A DNA stretch of 64,000 nt from JABMQB01 sp964575025 (GTDB lineage Bacteria; Bacteroidota; Bacteroidia; Bacteroidales; Prolixibacteraceae). This document shows, in pieces, positions 43,228 to 52,790 of the stretch. Under the pieces are notes generated by a model. The model was not told the DNA's origin and made no database searches. It saw only the letters and a list, made by a program, of their open reading frames with translations. The first letter of the stretch is position 1, and each line of letters opens with the position of its first letter. Both the position numbers and the translations under genes were made by a program. The stretch covers positions 9,481 to 73,480 of the forward strand of contig CAZNPV010000015.1 of assembly GCA_964575025.1 (NCBI GenBank). The letters are read 5' to 3'.

Positions 43228-43388
43228 GATCATACTTTTGCCACAAAGATAATGAATCGTACCCAGTTTTTCCTTCCGGCTTCTTTGATAACATTATGAT
43301 AATTTTTATCTTGTTCTCTCTTTCCGTAGAAATACAGATAAGAAAAGAATATGGAACTGATTCTGCCACCTGTTTATATATTCCAACG

Positions 43389-45041
43389 ATGCACTATTCG
43401 GTTATAGATTTTCTTAAACTACTGGGTTCCCTGGTCTTGTTCCTTTTCGGGATGAAACTCATGAGTGAATCCTTGCAGAAAGCAGCTGGTGACCGGATGC
43501 GGAATATTCTGTCGGCCATGACGTCAAACCGGTTCAAAGGGATCTTTACAGGGTTTCTGATCACAGCGCTTATTCAATCCTCCTCGGGAACAACCGTCAT
43601 GTTGGTAAGTTTTGTCAATGCAGGCCTGATAACATTCAGTGAATCCATAGGAGTTATAATGGGTTCCAATATCGGAACCACGGTTACAGCCTGGCTCATA
43701 TCTGTTCTGGGGTTTAAGATTGAAATCACTATGTTGGTGTTGCCTTTGATGGGATTATCCATACCGCTGATTTTTTCAAAGAATGTAAACTGTAAGAATT
43801 GGGGAGGGGTCATTATTGGATTTGCCATCCTGTTCATAGGCATTGATTTTCTGAATCATTCTGCTCCGGATATTCATAACAATCCCCAAATGCTTACCTT
43901 TCTGACCCGGTATTCCAATTACGGGTATTTCTCTGTTCTGATCTTTCTTTTGCTGGGGGGGTTGTTAACCATGCTTATTCAATCGTCAAGTGCAGTGATG
44001 GCCCTTACCCTGGTTATGTGTTTTAACGGTCTGATTTCGTATGACATGGCAGCGGCAATGGTCCTGGGACAAAATATCGGCACGACCATCACAGCCAATC
44101 TGGCAGCTCTTGTTGCCAACACTTCAGCCAAACGTACCGCACTGGCCCATCTGTTTTTTAATGTCATTGGTGTACTCCTCATCCTTCCATTTTTTTATCC
44201 TTTTTTACGCTTAATAGCAAATATCGCTTTGGAAGCAGGATTTCACTCTCCTTTTGTACTTCCGGGACAATCTGCCAAAGAAACTGCCGAAGCAATACCT
44301 ATCGCACTCTCTATATACCATACGATATTTAATACCCTGAATACCCTGATTTTAGTATGGTTTGTAAAGCCACTTGAAAGAATTATCATTAAAATAGTGA
44401 AGCAGAAAGATGAGGAGGAAGAATTCAGGCTGCAATTTATCAGTACAGGCCTTCTTTCTACAGCTGAACTCTCGATTCTTCAGGCAAAAAAAGAAATGAA
44501 CGTATATGCACAGCGCGTTCGAAGGATGCTTTCTTATACCCAAGAAATGATCCAATCAAATTCCTCAAAGAAAATTGCAAAACTGAAGCAGAAAATTGAA
44601 AGAGCGGAAGAAATATCCGATCAGATGGAAGTTGAAATATCCGCTTACCTGACAAAGGTTGCCGAACAGGCTATCAGCCATCAGGTAACTGAGAACATCA
44701 ACAAAATGATGCTTATAACCACGCATATTGAAAGCATCGCCGATTCCTGTTTTTTCATCTCAGGCACCATCAATCGCATCAATACCCATAAAATTACTCT
44801 TACTGATAAAATGCAGGAAAACCTTGCAGATTATGCTGAAAAAATACAAAAATTATTCTCCCTGTTCACAGAAAGCATCCATAACATTAAAGGGAAGCCT
44901 GATTACAAAGAAATAAAAGCCCATATGCAGAAGGTTTACAAATATCACAACAAACTACAGGAAGAGCATTTTAAGAATCTGAAAAAAGGCAGTATAAACC
45001 AAAAGCCGGAGTTGTCTATGTTGATATCTATTCAGAACTGA
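43389..45041 (+). CDS. Na+/phosphate cotransporter (NptA/PNaS type) with PhoU-like tail
   Basis: A 550-residue inner-membrane transporter. The two PNaS repeats are visible: IQSSSGTTVMLVSFVNAGLI with MGSNIGTTVTAWL, and IQSSSAVMALTLVMCFNGLI with LGQNIGTTITANL, each with the QSSS motif. The C-terminal ~200 residues are a helical PhoU-like domain (LSTAELSILQAKKEMNVYAQ). It imports phosphate with sodium, or in some cases exports it. I start at ATG 43389, where homology and the first membrane helix begin. Confidence 0.92.
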   Translation: MHYSVIDFLKLLGSLVLFLFGMKLMSESLQKAAGDRMRNILSAMTSNRFKGIFTGFLITALIQSSSGTTVMLVSFVNAGLITFSESIGVIMGSNIGTTVTAWLISVLGFKIEITMLVLPLMGLSIPLIFSKNVNCKNWGGVIIGFAILFIGIDFLNHSAPDIHNNPQMLTFLTRYSNYGYFSVLIFLLLGGLLTMLIQSSSAVMALTLVMCFNGLISYDMAAAMVLGQNIGTTITANLAALVANTSAKRTALAHLFFNVIGVLLILPFFYPFLRLIANIALEAGFHSPFVLPGQSAKETAEAIPIALSIYHTIFNTLNTLILVWFVKPLERIIIKIVKQKDEEEEFRLQFISTGLLSTAELSILQAKKEMNVYAQRVRRMLSYTQEMIQSNSSKKIAKLKQKIERAEEISDQMEVEISAYLTKVAEQAISHQVTENINKMMLITTHIESIADSCFFISGTINRINTHKITLTDKMQENLADYAEKIQKLFSLFTESIHNIKGKPDYKEIKAHMQKVYKYHNKLQEEHFKNLKKGSINQKPELSMLISIQN

Positions 45042-45394
45042 CTAAAATAGGAGAATTTACCTATCGGTCCATGAAGTTATTGTACAGCCTTTCCTGAACG
45101 GAAAAAACAAGGGATCGTCATCTTCGGTCTCCGGACCTACCCTATTTAAATTTTGCTGGAATTGATTTTCCAACGATGCAAATATCAGAGTAGTAACTCA
45201 TTTATTCCGATAGCAGAGCGTATCGAAGTTCATTCAACCTACCGTTTTCAATTCACTTCATTCCTGAAATCTGAGTTTCACAAAAAAATCTTTTCAATAG
45301 CTACCTGTTGAAAAGTAAATTCTATTTATCAAAAAATATAACAGGAACCAATGGAATGTTTTTTATATTCGTGCATTTATAACCGGAACCCGAT
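45042..45394. other. Intergenic stretch without recognisable gene
   Basis: These 353 bases, between two plus-strand genes, show no coding frame or RNA I can support. TATATTCG at about 45365-45372 is a near-match to the -7 box ahead of the serine hydrolase. Confidence 0.5.
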
Positions 45395-46675
45395 TTGAAA
45401 CAACTCTTCAGAAATAAGCATAGAAAAGTCCTCGTTTTAGCCCCTTTTCTTTTCCTGGGATTCATGATTCTTCAATTTAAAGGAACTCCCACGAAAATTC
45501 CCGAAGCAACTTTTCCTGCCCCGGTTGTTGTTGACTCTGCGTTGATTCAACTCAAATACGATCTGCAGGCATTCCGTTCGCTCTTTGAACAAGGCATAAC
45601 CGACTGCAGATGCCCGGGAGCAGCGCTTGTGATCGTGAAAGATACATCCATCGTATTCGTGGAAGGATTTGGAACCAGAAATGTTCGAAACAACGATCCG
45701 ATAGATGAACACACGGTTTTCAGGCTGGGCAGTTTATCAAAAGGATTTGCTGCAGTTACAGCCGGCATGTTGGTTGAACAGGGGTACTTTGATTGGGACG
45801 ATAAGGTGAAAAATTTTTATCCGGAATTTAAGCTTAAATCACAGGAACAAACCGAACGCATTGAGATCCGGCATATTTTATCCCATACAACCGGCCTGAT
45901 CCGGCATGCCTATACCAACCTGATTGAAGAAGGATGGAGCATAGATAAAATAGCTGCTATCCTTAATGAAGTAGACCTGGTCAGTGAGGAAGGCAAAACA
46001 TTTGCGTATCAGAATGCTACCTATTCCCTGATAGAAAAAGTGATTGGGGAATCCACCGGAAAAGAATACCAGGAAATCCTTGAGAATGAGGTTTTCAGAA
46101 AATGTGGCATGACCGATGCCTCCTGTACCTATGAGGGGATGAAAGAGACTTACGACAAATCGATGCCCCATGCCCTGGTATCCCGGAATTATGTATACAA
46201 TAATACGCGCATAACCCGGAAATATTACAACTCCATATCTTCAGGAGGCGTCAATGCTTCGGCGTACGATATGGGACAATGGTTGAAGGTCCTTCTTGGC
46301 AACCGCCCCGACATCATCCGCAACGAAACCCTGAGTCATATTTTTCAACCGGTAATAAAAACCCATGAACGGCGGTTTTACGATTCCTGGAAGGAAACAT
46401 CCGGTTCCTGGTATGCAATGGGATGGCGGATCCTTGCTTTTCACAACCGCCAGATAGCCTATCACGGAGGCTATGTGAACGGGTACCGGAGTGAGATTGC
46501 CCTTGACAGGGAGAACGGCATTGGTATTTGTGTGCTCTTTAATGCTTCCTGTGATTATGCCAAATGGACCATCCGCGATTTTTTTAATTTTTACGACACA
46601 CAAATTGCCGCCCCGGGAAAAATGCTGATCGCCGGCAAGGAATCAGCAACCCTCCCTTCATCGAACGGAACCTGA
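45395..46675 (+). CDS. Serine hydrolase of the beta-lactamase class C/DD-peptidase family
   Basis: A 426-residue protein with an N-terminal membrane anchor or signal peptide (VLVLAPFLFLGFMILQF). The three active-site motifs are present: Ser-x-x-Lys in FRLGSLSKGFAAV, Tyr-x-Asn in FAYQNATYSLIEK, and the third box HGG in IAYHGGYVNGYRSE. Family members hydrolyse beta-lactams, peptides or esters; here the role is unknown, and a physiological peptidase/esterase is more likely than antibiotic resistance. The start is a TTG at 45395, the only in-frame choice that keeps the export signal. Convergent with fumarase. Confidence 0.85.
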   Translation: MKQLFRNKHRKVLVLAPFLFLGFMILQFKGTPTKIPEATFPAPVVVDSALIQLKYDLQAFRSLFEQGITDCRCPGAALVIVKDTSIVFVEGFGTRNVRNNDPIDEHTVFRLGSLSKGFAAVTAGMLVEQGYFDWDDKVKNFYPEFKLKSQEQTERIEIRHILSHTTGLIRHAYTNLIEEGWSIDKIAAILNEVDLVSEEGKTFAYQNATYSLIEKVIGESTGKEYQEILENEVFRKCGMTDASCTYEGMKETYDKSMPHALVSRNYVYNNTRITRKYYNSISSGGVNASAYDMGQWLKVLLGNRPDIIRNETLSHIFQPVIKTHERRFYDSWKETSGSWYAMGWRILAFHNRQIAYHGGYVNGYRSEIALDRENGIGICVLFNASCDYAKWTIRDFFNFYDTQIAAPGKMLIAGKESATLPSSNGT

Positions 46676-46685
46676 TTTGAGCCAA

Positions 46686-48290
46686 TCAGATACTTGCATA
46701 GAAATCATTCCCTTTATCATCCACAATAATAAAAGCAGGGAAGTTTTCCACCCTGATTCTCCGTACGGCTTCCATTCCCAGTTCCGGAAAGTCCACCACT
46801 TCAACGGATTTAATGCTGTTTTTGGCAAGGATCGCTGCCGGCCCTCCTATGGAGCCCAGATAAAAACCCCCGTATTTTTTACAGGCATCGGTTACCTGTT
46901 GGGATCGATTTCCCTTGGCCAACATAACCATCGAGCCTCCATGGCTCTGAAACGGATCCACATAGGGATCCATTCTTCCGGCTGTTGTAGGGCCGAAACT
47001 TCCTGAGGCCATCCCCGGAGGAGTCTTTGCCGGACCGGCATAATAAACAGGATGGTCTTTAAAATAACCGGGCATGGGTTTGCCCTCATCCAACATTTTT
47101 TTTATCCGGGCATGGGCAATATCCCGGGCTACAATCAGCGTACCTTTCAGGTTTAGACGGGTTTTTACCGGATATTGGGAAAGTTCTTTCCGGATATTCT
47201 CCATCGGCTGGTCCAGGTCAATCTCTACAGCCGGCTCCAGGTGGGGTGCCTTTTCAGGCAGGAAACGGGCCGGATTCTTTTCCAGTTCTTCGAGGAAAAT
47301 CCCCTCTTCCGTGATTTTTGCTTTTATGTTCCTGTCGGCACTGCAACTAACGCCCATGCCCACAGGACAGGAAGCGGCATGCCTCGGTAGCCGGATCACC
47401 CGCACATCATGAACAAAATACTTGCCTCCAAACTGGGCCCCAACCCCCATTTCCTGGCATATTTTTTCTATTCTGGCTTCCCATTCCGGATCCCGAAATG
47501 CCTGCCCTCCTTCATTGCCCTCGGTAGGCAGGGAATCGTAATAACCAGCGGAAGCTTTTTTCACGGCTGCCAGGGTTGCTTCCGCAGAGGTTCCCCCGAT
47601 GACCAAAGCCAGGTGGTAGGGCGGACAGGCCGCAGCCCCAAGGTCTTTAACCTTCTCGCGGACAAATCTTGTCAGATTCTCTTCTGTGAGCAATGACTTG
47701 GTCTGCTGGTACAAATAGGTTTTGTTCGCTGAACCTCCTCCTTTGGTAATAAATAAAAATTCATAGCTGTTTCCCGGTACTGCATAGATATCAATCTGGG
47801 CCGGCAAATTGGTACCGCTGTTTTTCTCGTCGAACAGGGTAAAAGGTACAACCTGTGAATAACGGAGATTTTTATCCCGGTAGGTCGTAAAAATACCTTT
47901 TGAAAGATGGCTGGCATCCAACACACCGGTATACACATCCTCTCCTTTTCTTCCTATGACAATTGCCGTTCCTGTGTCCTGGCATGTCGGCAGTTCTCCT
48001 TCAGCAGCCACTACCTGGTTCATAAGCATGGTATAGGCCACAAATTTATCGTTATCGGTAGCTTCCGGATCCTCCAGAATATGAGCCAGCTTCTCCAGGT
48101 GTGACGACCTGAGATAAAACGACACATCACAAACCGCTTCACGAGCCAGAAACTCCAGGCCTTCAGGCTGTACCTGCAGAATTCTTCTTCCATCCAGTTC
48201 CCTGACAGAAGTATACGCTTTGGTTAACAACCGGTACCTGGTTTCATCATGTGTGATCGGATAGGGTTCCTGATAACTGAATTCAGCCAT
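46686..48290 (-). CDS. fumA: Fumarate hydratase, class I (4Fe-4S)
   Basis: A 534-residue single-chain class I fumarase that hydrates fumarate to malate in the TCA cycle. The Fe-S ligands lie in GELPTCQDTGTAIV, SCPVGMGVSCSADRN and the C-terminal half; KTPPGMASGSFGPTTAGRMD is the conserved catalytic block. The length matches E. coli FumA/FumB, which fuse the alpha and beta parts. The cluster makes it oxygen-sensitive, fitting an anaerobic or microaerobic host. Confidence 0.95.
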   Translation of the reverse strand: MAEFSYQEPYPITHDETRYRLLTKAYTSVRELDGRRILQVQPEGLEFLAREAVCDVSFYLRSSHLEKLAHILEDPEATDNDKFVAYTMLMNQVVAAEGELPTCQDTGTAIVIGRKGEDVYTGVLDASHLSKGIFTTYRDKNLRYSQVVPFTLFDEKNSGTNLPAQIDIYAVPGNSYEFLFITKGGGSANKTYLYQQTKSLLTEENLTRFVREKVKDLGAAACPPYHLALVIGGTSAEATLAAVKKASAGYYDSLPTEGNEGGQAFRDPEWEARIEKICQEMGVGAQFGGKYFVHDVRVIRLPRHAASCPVGMGVSCSADRNIKAKITEEGIFLEELEKNPARFLPEKAPHLEPAVEIDLDQPMENIRKELSQYPVKTRLNLKGTLIVARDIAHARIKKMLDEGKPMPGYFKDHPVYYAGPAKTPPGMASGSFGPTTAGRMDPYVDPFQSHGGSMVMLAKGNRSQQVTDACKKYGGFYLGSIGGPAAILAKNSIKSVEVVDFPELGMEAVRRIRVENFPAFIIVDDKGNDFYASI

Positions 48291-48321
48291 TTTAAAGATG
48301 TTTTATGTTTAACTTTCCAAA

Positions 48322-48329
48322 CAAATATA
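48322..48329 (-). promoter_or_regulatory. -7 box (TATATTTG on minus strand) for fumarase
   Basis: The minus strand reads TATATTTG, fitting TAnnTTTG, 32 bases before the fumarase start codon. Confidence 0.5.
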
Positions 48330-48371
48330 AAACAATCGAAGCAGGCATTTTATGACATTTGAACTGTTTCT

Positions 48372-49832
48372 TTACAAGGATACCGGTTCAGCTTTATAAA
48401 CTCCCAGTTCCCGGATCACCGGGCAGGCTTTTGAAGCTGTTATGCTGAACCGGAGTTTTGTGGCTGTCACATCCGGAAATCGTACAATTCGTTTATTCCC
48501 GATGGTTGTTGCTGTGGTGATCTTGTGCCATTCATTCTCTGAAAAGGCTTCCAGGGTAAACGCCTGAACCCGCTGTCCGAGGGATATATCTTCCTGAACC
48601 ATAAAGCGGTTGAAGAGAGTAGGTTTTTCAAAATCTATGGTCAGGGAACCGGTTGTTTGTCCGTCAGGAGTAGCCCAGTAAGTTTCTTTATTCCTGTCAA
48701 GCACATTTTCTGCTCCGAAGGTTGATCTCCTGCCACGAATTTCTGAGGCGGTTATTTTTGCTCCGGAAGCCAGATTAACTGCAAAATCTGCCCGTAGGGT
48801 CTCTGCCAGTTTCAAAACCTGTTCCACATCCTTCTCATGAATCAATCCCCGTGGATCTACAGGAAAATTGAGAAGCAGGTTGGCATTTCTTCCTATCGAT
48901 GCATAATAAATATTGAGCAATGTCTCCAGTGTTTTCACCTGGTTGTCTTCCTCAGGATGGTAATACCATCCCGGGCGTATGGATACATCCACTTCCGCAG
49001 GAACCCAGTGGGTCCCATCCTCCTGACCCTGCTGAAGAAACTTCAGGTCGGGAACCACACCTGGAGCAAAATCCTTGCGGTTCAGTGTACACCAGTTGGT
49101 TTCCCCGGCATACCCTTTCTCATTGCCGACCCACCGCACATCCGGTCCTCCGTCGCTGAATATACAGGCACCGGGTTGTAGTTCACGGACCATTTTCCAG
49201 GTATTCTCCCAGTCGTAATAGGTACGGTTATCAATTTTACGGTTTTCATCTGCTCCGCCATACCATCCAGTCCCTCCGTTTGCTCCGTCGAACCATACTT
49301 CGAAGATATCGCCGTAATTTGTCAGCAGTTCACGCAACTGGTTCCGGTAGTAGGTCAGATATTCCGGTTTCCCGTAATCGGGATGATTGCGGTCCCACGG
49401 GGAGAGGTAGATACCCATTTTCAGTCCGTAGTCCCTGCAGGCTTCCGAAAGTTCCCGTACCACATCTCCCTTTCCGTTCTTCCAGGGTGAATTTTTTACG
49501 GAATGCCTGGTGTATTGGGAAGGCCACAGACAAAAACCATCGTGGTGTTTGGCTGTGAGGATGATCCCGTGCATGCCTGCCTCCTTACAGACCCGGGCCC
49601 ACTGCCGGCAATCAAGTTGAGTGGGATTAAACTGTGTTGGTTTTTCATCGCCATACCCCCACTCTTTGTTCGTGAAGGTGTTCATATTAAAATGAACAAA
49701 AGCATAAAACTCCGCTTCGTGCCATGCCAGCTGCCTTGCACCGGGCACTGCACCCATGGGTTCCGGAGGGGGTGTTTGACTGCAGCCAGCCAAAAGAATA
49801 GCTGAAAGAAAGAAATACAGAATTCGTCTCAT
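48372..49832 (-). CDS. Alpha-L-fucosidase (GH29) lipoprotein with discoidin-type domain
   Basis: A 486-residue lipoprotein: MRRILYFFLSAILLAGCSQ has a LAGC lipobox. The GH29 barrel shows AKHHDGFCLWPSQYT, KMGIYLSPWDRN and the nucleophile Asp in FEVWFDGANGG. The C-terminal ~130 residues (ITASEIRGRRSTFGAENVLD, TGSLTIDFEKPTLFNRFMVQ) form an F5/8 type C carbohydrate-binding domain. It removes terminal fucose from glycans at the cell surface or in the periplasm. It stands alone without a visible polysaccharide utilisation locus. Confidence 0.93.
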   Translation of the reverse strand: MRRILYFFLSAILLAGCSQTPPPEPMGAVPGARQLAWHEAEFYAFVHFNMNTFTNKEWGYGDEKPTQFNPTQLDCRQWARVCKEAGMHGIILTAKHHDGFCLWPSQYTRHSVKNSPWKNGKGDVVRELSEACRDYGLKMGIYLSPWDRNHPDYGKPEYLTYYRNQLRELLTNYGDIFEVWFDGANGGTGWYGGADENRKIDNRTYYDWENTWKMVRELQPGACIFSDGGPDVRWVGNEKGYAGETNWCTLNRKDFAPGVVPDLKFLQQGQEDGTHWVPAEVDVSIRPGWYYHPEEDNQVKTLETLLNIYYASIGRNANLLLNFPVDPRGLIHEKDVEQVLKLAETLRADFAVNLASGAKITASEIRGRRSTFGAENVLDRNKETYWATPDGQTTGSLTIDFEKPTLFNRFMVQEDISLGQRVQAFTLEAFSENEWHKITTATTIGNKRIVRFPDVTATKLRFSITASKACPVIRELGVYKAEPVSL

Positions 49833-49894
49833 CGTATGTATGGTTTATTTTTTTAGCAGATCCGCGAATGATCATATTCGGAACTCCCCGGGAT

Positions 49895-50308
49895 TCACTC
49901 TTTCCCGGTTTCCAGCAGCGTAACGACCACATTCCGTTTACTACGGGGGCCGTCAAATTCACACAGAAAGATGTTCTGCCAGGTCGACAGGCCCATTTTA
50001 CCGTTTATCACTGGAATGGTTTCTCCCGGCCCTACGATACCGGCTTTCAGGTGGGCATCTCCATTGTTGTCCTGCATGTCGTGTTCCCACACCCCGGAAG
50101 GGATCAGCTTTCTGAAAAGCGTTACCACATCGTTCTGAACGGATTCATCCCAGTTTTCCTGGATCATGATCCCGGCTGTTGCTCCCTGAACATACACATT
50201 CACCAACCCGCTTTGGATGCCTGACGATGCAACAATACCCTCAACCTGCCGGGTAATATCATATAATCCGTTGTGCTTATCGGTAGCTATCTGAAAAGAT
50301 TTTTGCAT
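49895..50308 (-). CDS. yjbQ: YjbQ-family protein (UPF0047, thiamin-phosphate-synthase-like)
   Basis: A 137-residue YjbQ/UPF0047 protein, with GLVNVYVQGATAGIMIQENW, WEHDMQDNNGDAHLKAGIVG and LSTWQNIFLCEFDGPR, the conserved His/Asp/Glu-bearing blocks. The family has weak secondary thiamin phosphate synthase activity; the true role is unknown. Its start overlaps the stop of the HD-domain gene (TGATG), so the two are translationally coupled. Confidence 0.92.
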   Translation of the reverse strand: MQKSFQIATDKHNGLYDITRQVEGIVASSGIQSGLVNVYVQGATAGIMIQENWDESVQNDVVTLFRKLIPSGVWEHDMQDNNGDAHLKAGIVGPGETIPVINGKMGLSTWQNIFLCEFDGPRSKRNVVVTLLETGKE

Positions 50309-51093
50309 CAGGAAGAAATATGGTTTTCAATGTGTATTTTAATATCCCGGTAAAACTCTATCACCACTTCCGATTTAGGCAGGTACTGGTAAATCCTTTC
50401 GATGTATCGTTTCCTGTTCAGCATCTGAAAGGAAGCCCTGAAGTTGATGTCATAGACCCACGACATCTGAAGCGCCTTACTGTCGTGTTTGTTTTTTACG
50501 GCTTCTTTTGGTACCTGTTTGTGCTTTTTCAGGTATTTTGCCACCTCATCCGATATTTTATGACCGTCCGGCATTCCCCAGGTCAGGGTATGATTGGGGT
50601 CCTCCTCTTTGTTCTCATAGTACGTGCATAGTACGTCCAGTATATCCAGCTTATCGGCATCTCGCAAAAGATGGGTGAGCAAGGTTTCCTCAGGAGAAAG
50701 ACCTTTGGGAACCTCGTACTTATTGTGATTAAAAATCGCCTTTTCTGCTGTTTCAGCAAGGGAACTGCTGATCATATCGGTCCACCTGTGTTTATGAAGT
50801 TCCTCCACAGAAAGAGCCGCATGGTCGTCTGTGGGGGTTGTAAAAGTACTATGTCGGATGATCTGCGGAAACCAGCCTATATCATGAAACAAACCAGTGG
50901 CATAGGCCATTGATTTTATCGTTTCAGGCAGACATTGTTCGTTGGCAATATCCTGCATCAGTGAGGCTACACGATAGGAATGCCCTTTTTTAATTTCGAA
51001 ATTCCTTCGCTGTTCGGCATTAAGTCCCCTGAACGTATCACAGTACGACTCAAAAAAAGAACGGTATTTCTCCAGGTTTTGTTTTGTTTCCAT
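50308..51093 (-). CDS. HD-domain phosphohydrolase
   Basis: A 261-residue HD-superfamily protein with the metal-binding HD in TGLFHDIGWFPQIIRHSTF, an upstream His in KKGHSYRVASLMQDIA, and a late Asp in LLRDADKLDILDVLC. It probably cleaves a nucleotide or phosphate ester; substrate unknown. The frame is open further upstream and into the tRNA gene on the other strand, but similarity and a sensible ATG begin at 51093 (METKQNLEKYRSF). Coupled to yjbQ. Confidence 0.85.
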   Translation of the reverse strand: METKQNLEKYRSFFESYCDTFRGLNAEQRRNFEIKKGHSYRVASLMQDIANEQCLPETIKSMAYATGLFHDIGWFPQIIRHSTFTTPTDDHAALSVEELHKHRWTDMISSSLAETAEKAIFNHNKYEVPKGLSPEETLLTHLLRDADKLDILDVLCTYYENKEEDPNHTLTWGMPDGHKISDEVAKYLKKHKQVPKEAVKNKHDSKALQMSWVYDINFRASFQMLNRKRYIERIYQYLPKSEVVIEFYRDIKIHIENHISS

Positions 51094-51226
51094 ACACGCA
51101 TTAATAATGCAAAAATAACCATTTGATTCACTCGGTAAACGAGTTGTTGAAAAAAATATTGACCATCTTAAAAGGGTTTCTGTTAATAAATCTACGGTAT
51201 ATTGTTCGCTTAAACAAAGATTTTCA

Positions 51227-51234
51227 TATTTTTG
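51227..51234 (+). promoter_or_regulatory. -7 box (TATTTTTG) for tRNA-Arg
   Basis: TATTTTTG fits TAnnTTTG, 16 bases before the mature tRNA 5' end, with a TTG at 51202 in the -33 region (22 bases between). Confidence 0.55.
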
Positions 51235-51249
51235 TGGCCTTTGAGGGAA

Positions 51250-51324
51250 GGCCCCATAGTTCAATGGACAGAATACAAGATTCCGGTTCTTGCGATCTGG
51301 GTTCGAATCCCGGTGGGGTCACCA
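51250..51324 (+). tRNA. tRNA-Arg (anticodon CCG), CCA encoded
   Basis: The 75-base sequence folds as a cloverleaf: acceptor GGCCCCA/TGGGGTC (one G-U), D stem GTTC/GAAT, anticodon stem CAAGA/TCTTG with loop TTCCGGT (anticodon CCG, reading CGG), and T arm CTGGG-TTCGAAT-CCCGG. The 3' ACCA (discriminator A plus CCA) is encoded in the DNA. Confidence 0.95.
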
Positions 51325-51756
51325 ATCTTCCGGGGGAGTAAAGAAGTTGATAATAACGTTGTACTCATAGCCCGTAGAATATGAACAAATTCCAGCCATG
51401 AGGCAGGAGACACACAGCATAACTACCACTATACCTGCAAACTAAAGCCCGGAGGAATAGTACATTTCCATCGTTAGCCCGGACGGCTGAGGTTAAATTC
51501 TGTTAATTAAGAGGAATTCTGGTATATTTTTTGTACATTCACGCCCGGCTATCCAAAATCTATGCTGAAAGGATTCAGGGTTTGACTTTTTTAAATCACT
51601 GAAAATAGTTTCGGAGGATAAATAATCCTCTGACGGATTTAATTTTTGAAGAAAGGCCTTGAGGATTACAAAAGTCAGCAAACTGTAATTTCACGTACAG
51701 ATTGCAGGATGGAAGCCAGTCCATGTTTAAGGACAAATAAAGAAAAGGAGTTTAGT
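51325..51756. other. Intergenic stretch after tRNA-Arg
   Basis: I find no gene in these 432 bases. GAGGCAGGAGACACACAGCA (about 51400) and GCCCGGACGGCTGAGG (about 51477) have the look of structured relic sequence like that at 16-17 kb. No duplicate of the tRNA 3' end, such as an integrated element would leave, is visible. Confidence 0.4.
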
Positions 51757-51918
51757 ATGATGCATGCAAGGAAACAAACAAATTTTAAGTCCCCTGATCT
51801 GTCAAAGATGCAGGAAGTCATCATTGATTTTAAAACAAGAATCTATATTGATGCCGATGCAGACCCTGAAGAGGCAAAAAAACGATACCGTTCCCGCCTT
51901 GAGATGAACCGAAGGTAA
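51757..51918 (+). CDS. Small conserved protein coupled to arfB
   Basis: A 53-residue protein: MMHARKQTNFKSPDLSKMQE then VIIDFKTRIYIDADADPEEA, ending in an Arg-rich tail. The SPDLSKMQEVIID...KIYI core looks like a conserved small protein of Bacteroidota, but I know no function. An AGGAG lies 6 bases upstream, a clear ribosome-binding site. Its stop codon abuts the arfB ATG with no gap, so the two are co-translated. A role with ArfB in ribosome rescue is an inference from position only. Confidence 0.6.
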   Translation: MMHARKQTNFKSPDLSKMQEVIIDFKTRIYIDADADPEEAKKRYRSRLEMNRR

Positions 51919-52323
51919 ATGTCTGAAGAAAGAAATTTCACCCCCGAATTTGTATTCACAACCTCCCGTAGCAGCGGGCCGGGAGGACAGAATGTGAATA
52001 AGGTGAATACCCGGGTAGAATTACGTTTTTCTGTCAATTCATCCCTGTTGCTTACGGAGGAGGAAAAAAAACAGATCCACACCGTTCTTGGGAACCGGAT
52101 CAATACCGAAGGAGAGCTTTTGCTGGTTAGCCAGTCGGAACGTACCCAGCTTAAAAACAAGGAAGTGGTGATACATCGTTTTTACGAACTCCTGACAAAG
52201 GCCCTGACTCCCCGTAAAAAACGTAAAAAAACCCGGCCAACCATCGCATCGCAACTAAAACGGCTGGAAGAAAAAAAGAAGATCGCTCAGAAAAAGAAAA
52301 ACCGAAGAACCCCGGAATCTTAA
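51919..52323 (+). CDS. arfB: Alternative ribosome-rescue factor ArfB (peptidyl-tRNA hydrolase)
   Basis: A 134-residue protein with the catalytic GGQ in SSGPGGQNVNKVNTRVELRF and a basic C-terminal tail (PRKKRKKTRPTIASQLKRLE, EKKKIAQKKKNRR) that enters the mRNA channel. It releases nascent chains from ribosomes stalled on truncated mRNA. Length and tail match ArfB/YaeJ rather than a full release factor. Confidence 0.95.
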   Translation: MSEERNFTPEFVFTTSRSSGPGGQNVNKVNTRVELRFSVNSSLLLTEEEKKQIHTVLGNRINTEGELLLVSQSERTQLKNKEVVIHRFYELLTKALTPRKKRKKTRPTIASQLKRLEEKKKIAQKKKNRRTPES

Positions 52324-52379
52324 CAGGATCATGTTGTTGTTTAGTGTTCACAATATTATTTAATTATTCTGTAAAAGGT

Positions 52380-52790
52380 TTAGCTTAATGAATTCTTAAA
52401 TTGTATGAGGGTGATGATATTCACCCCGAGCTTTGATGCTTCAGTGATGAGTTGTTTATCGCCAGTTACCAGTATTGTTGCATTTGATGCTTTGTAAAGA
52501 TCCAGTAAGTAATTGTCTTTTATGTCGGTTAATTTTTTTGCCTTCAATTCGAGTTGAATGAATTTACATATTTTTAAATGTATTTTAACAGCTTCATCAA
52601 CTTCGTTTTTCCCGATGTATTTTTTAAATTTTTTTCGTTGAAGTACTTGCGTAAATTCTGTAACCAGATATTTGCATGTTACTATTTCAAGATGATTATC
52701 CAGGATTAATTTAATCAGATGATGGTATTTTTTTGATAAAAGGTAACTGATCCAGATATTCGTATCAAGAATAATGACTTCCTGTTTCAT
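52380..52790 (-). CDS. PIN-domain toxin
   Basis: A 136-residue PIN-fold endoribonuclease. The acidic active-site residues are in ILDTNIWISYLL (Asp), VTEFTQVL (Glu), DIKDNYLLDLYKAS (Asp) and ILVTGDKQL (Asp). This matches the 'putative toxin component, PIN family' group. It overlaps the small upstream gene by 4 bases, a typical antitoxin-toxin arrangement. AT-rich compared with neighbours. It looks intact. Confidence 0.87.
   Translation of the reverse strand: MKQEVIILDTNIWISYLLSKKYHHLIKLILDNHLEIVTCKYLVTEFTQVLQRKKFKKYIGKNEVDEAVKIHLKICKFIQLELKAKKLTDIKDNYLLDLYKASNATILVTGDKQLITEASKLGVNIITLIQFKNSLS

Noticed and set aside
45395..46675. Antibiotic-resistance beta-lactamase
   Set aside because: The motifs define a broad serine hydrolase family. 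Nothing in sequence or context points to drug resistance.
50308..51264. Longer HD-domain protein starting at 51264
   Set aside because: The extra 57 residues overlap the tRNA-Arg gene on the other strand and have no similarity. The ATG at 51093 is a better start.
51325..51756. Genomic island integrated at tRNA-Arg
   Set aside because: No repeat of the tRNA 3' end and no integrase next to it. The downstream genes (arfB) are housekeeping.
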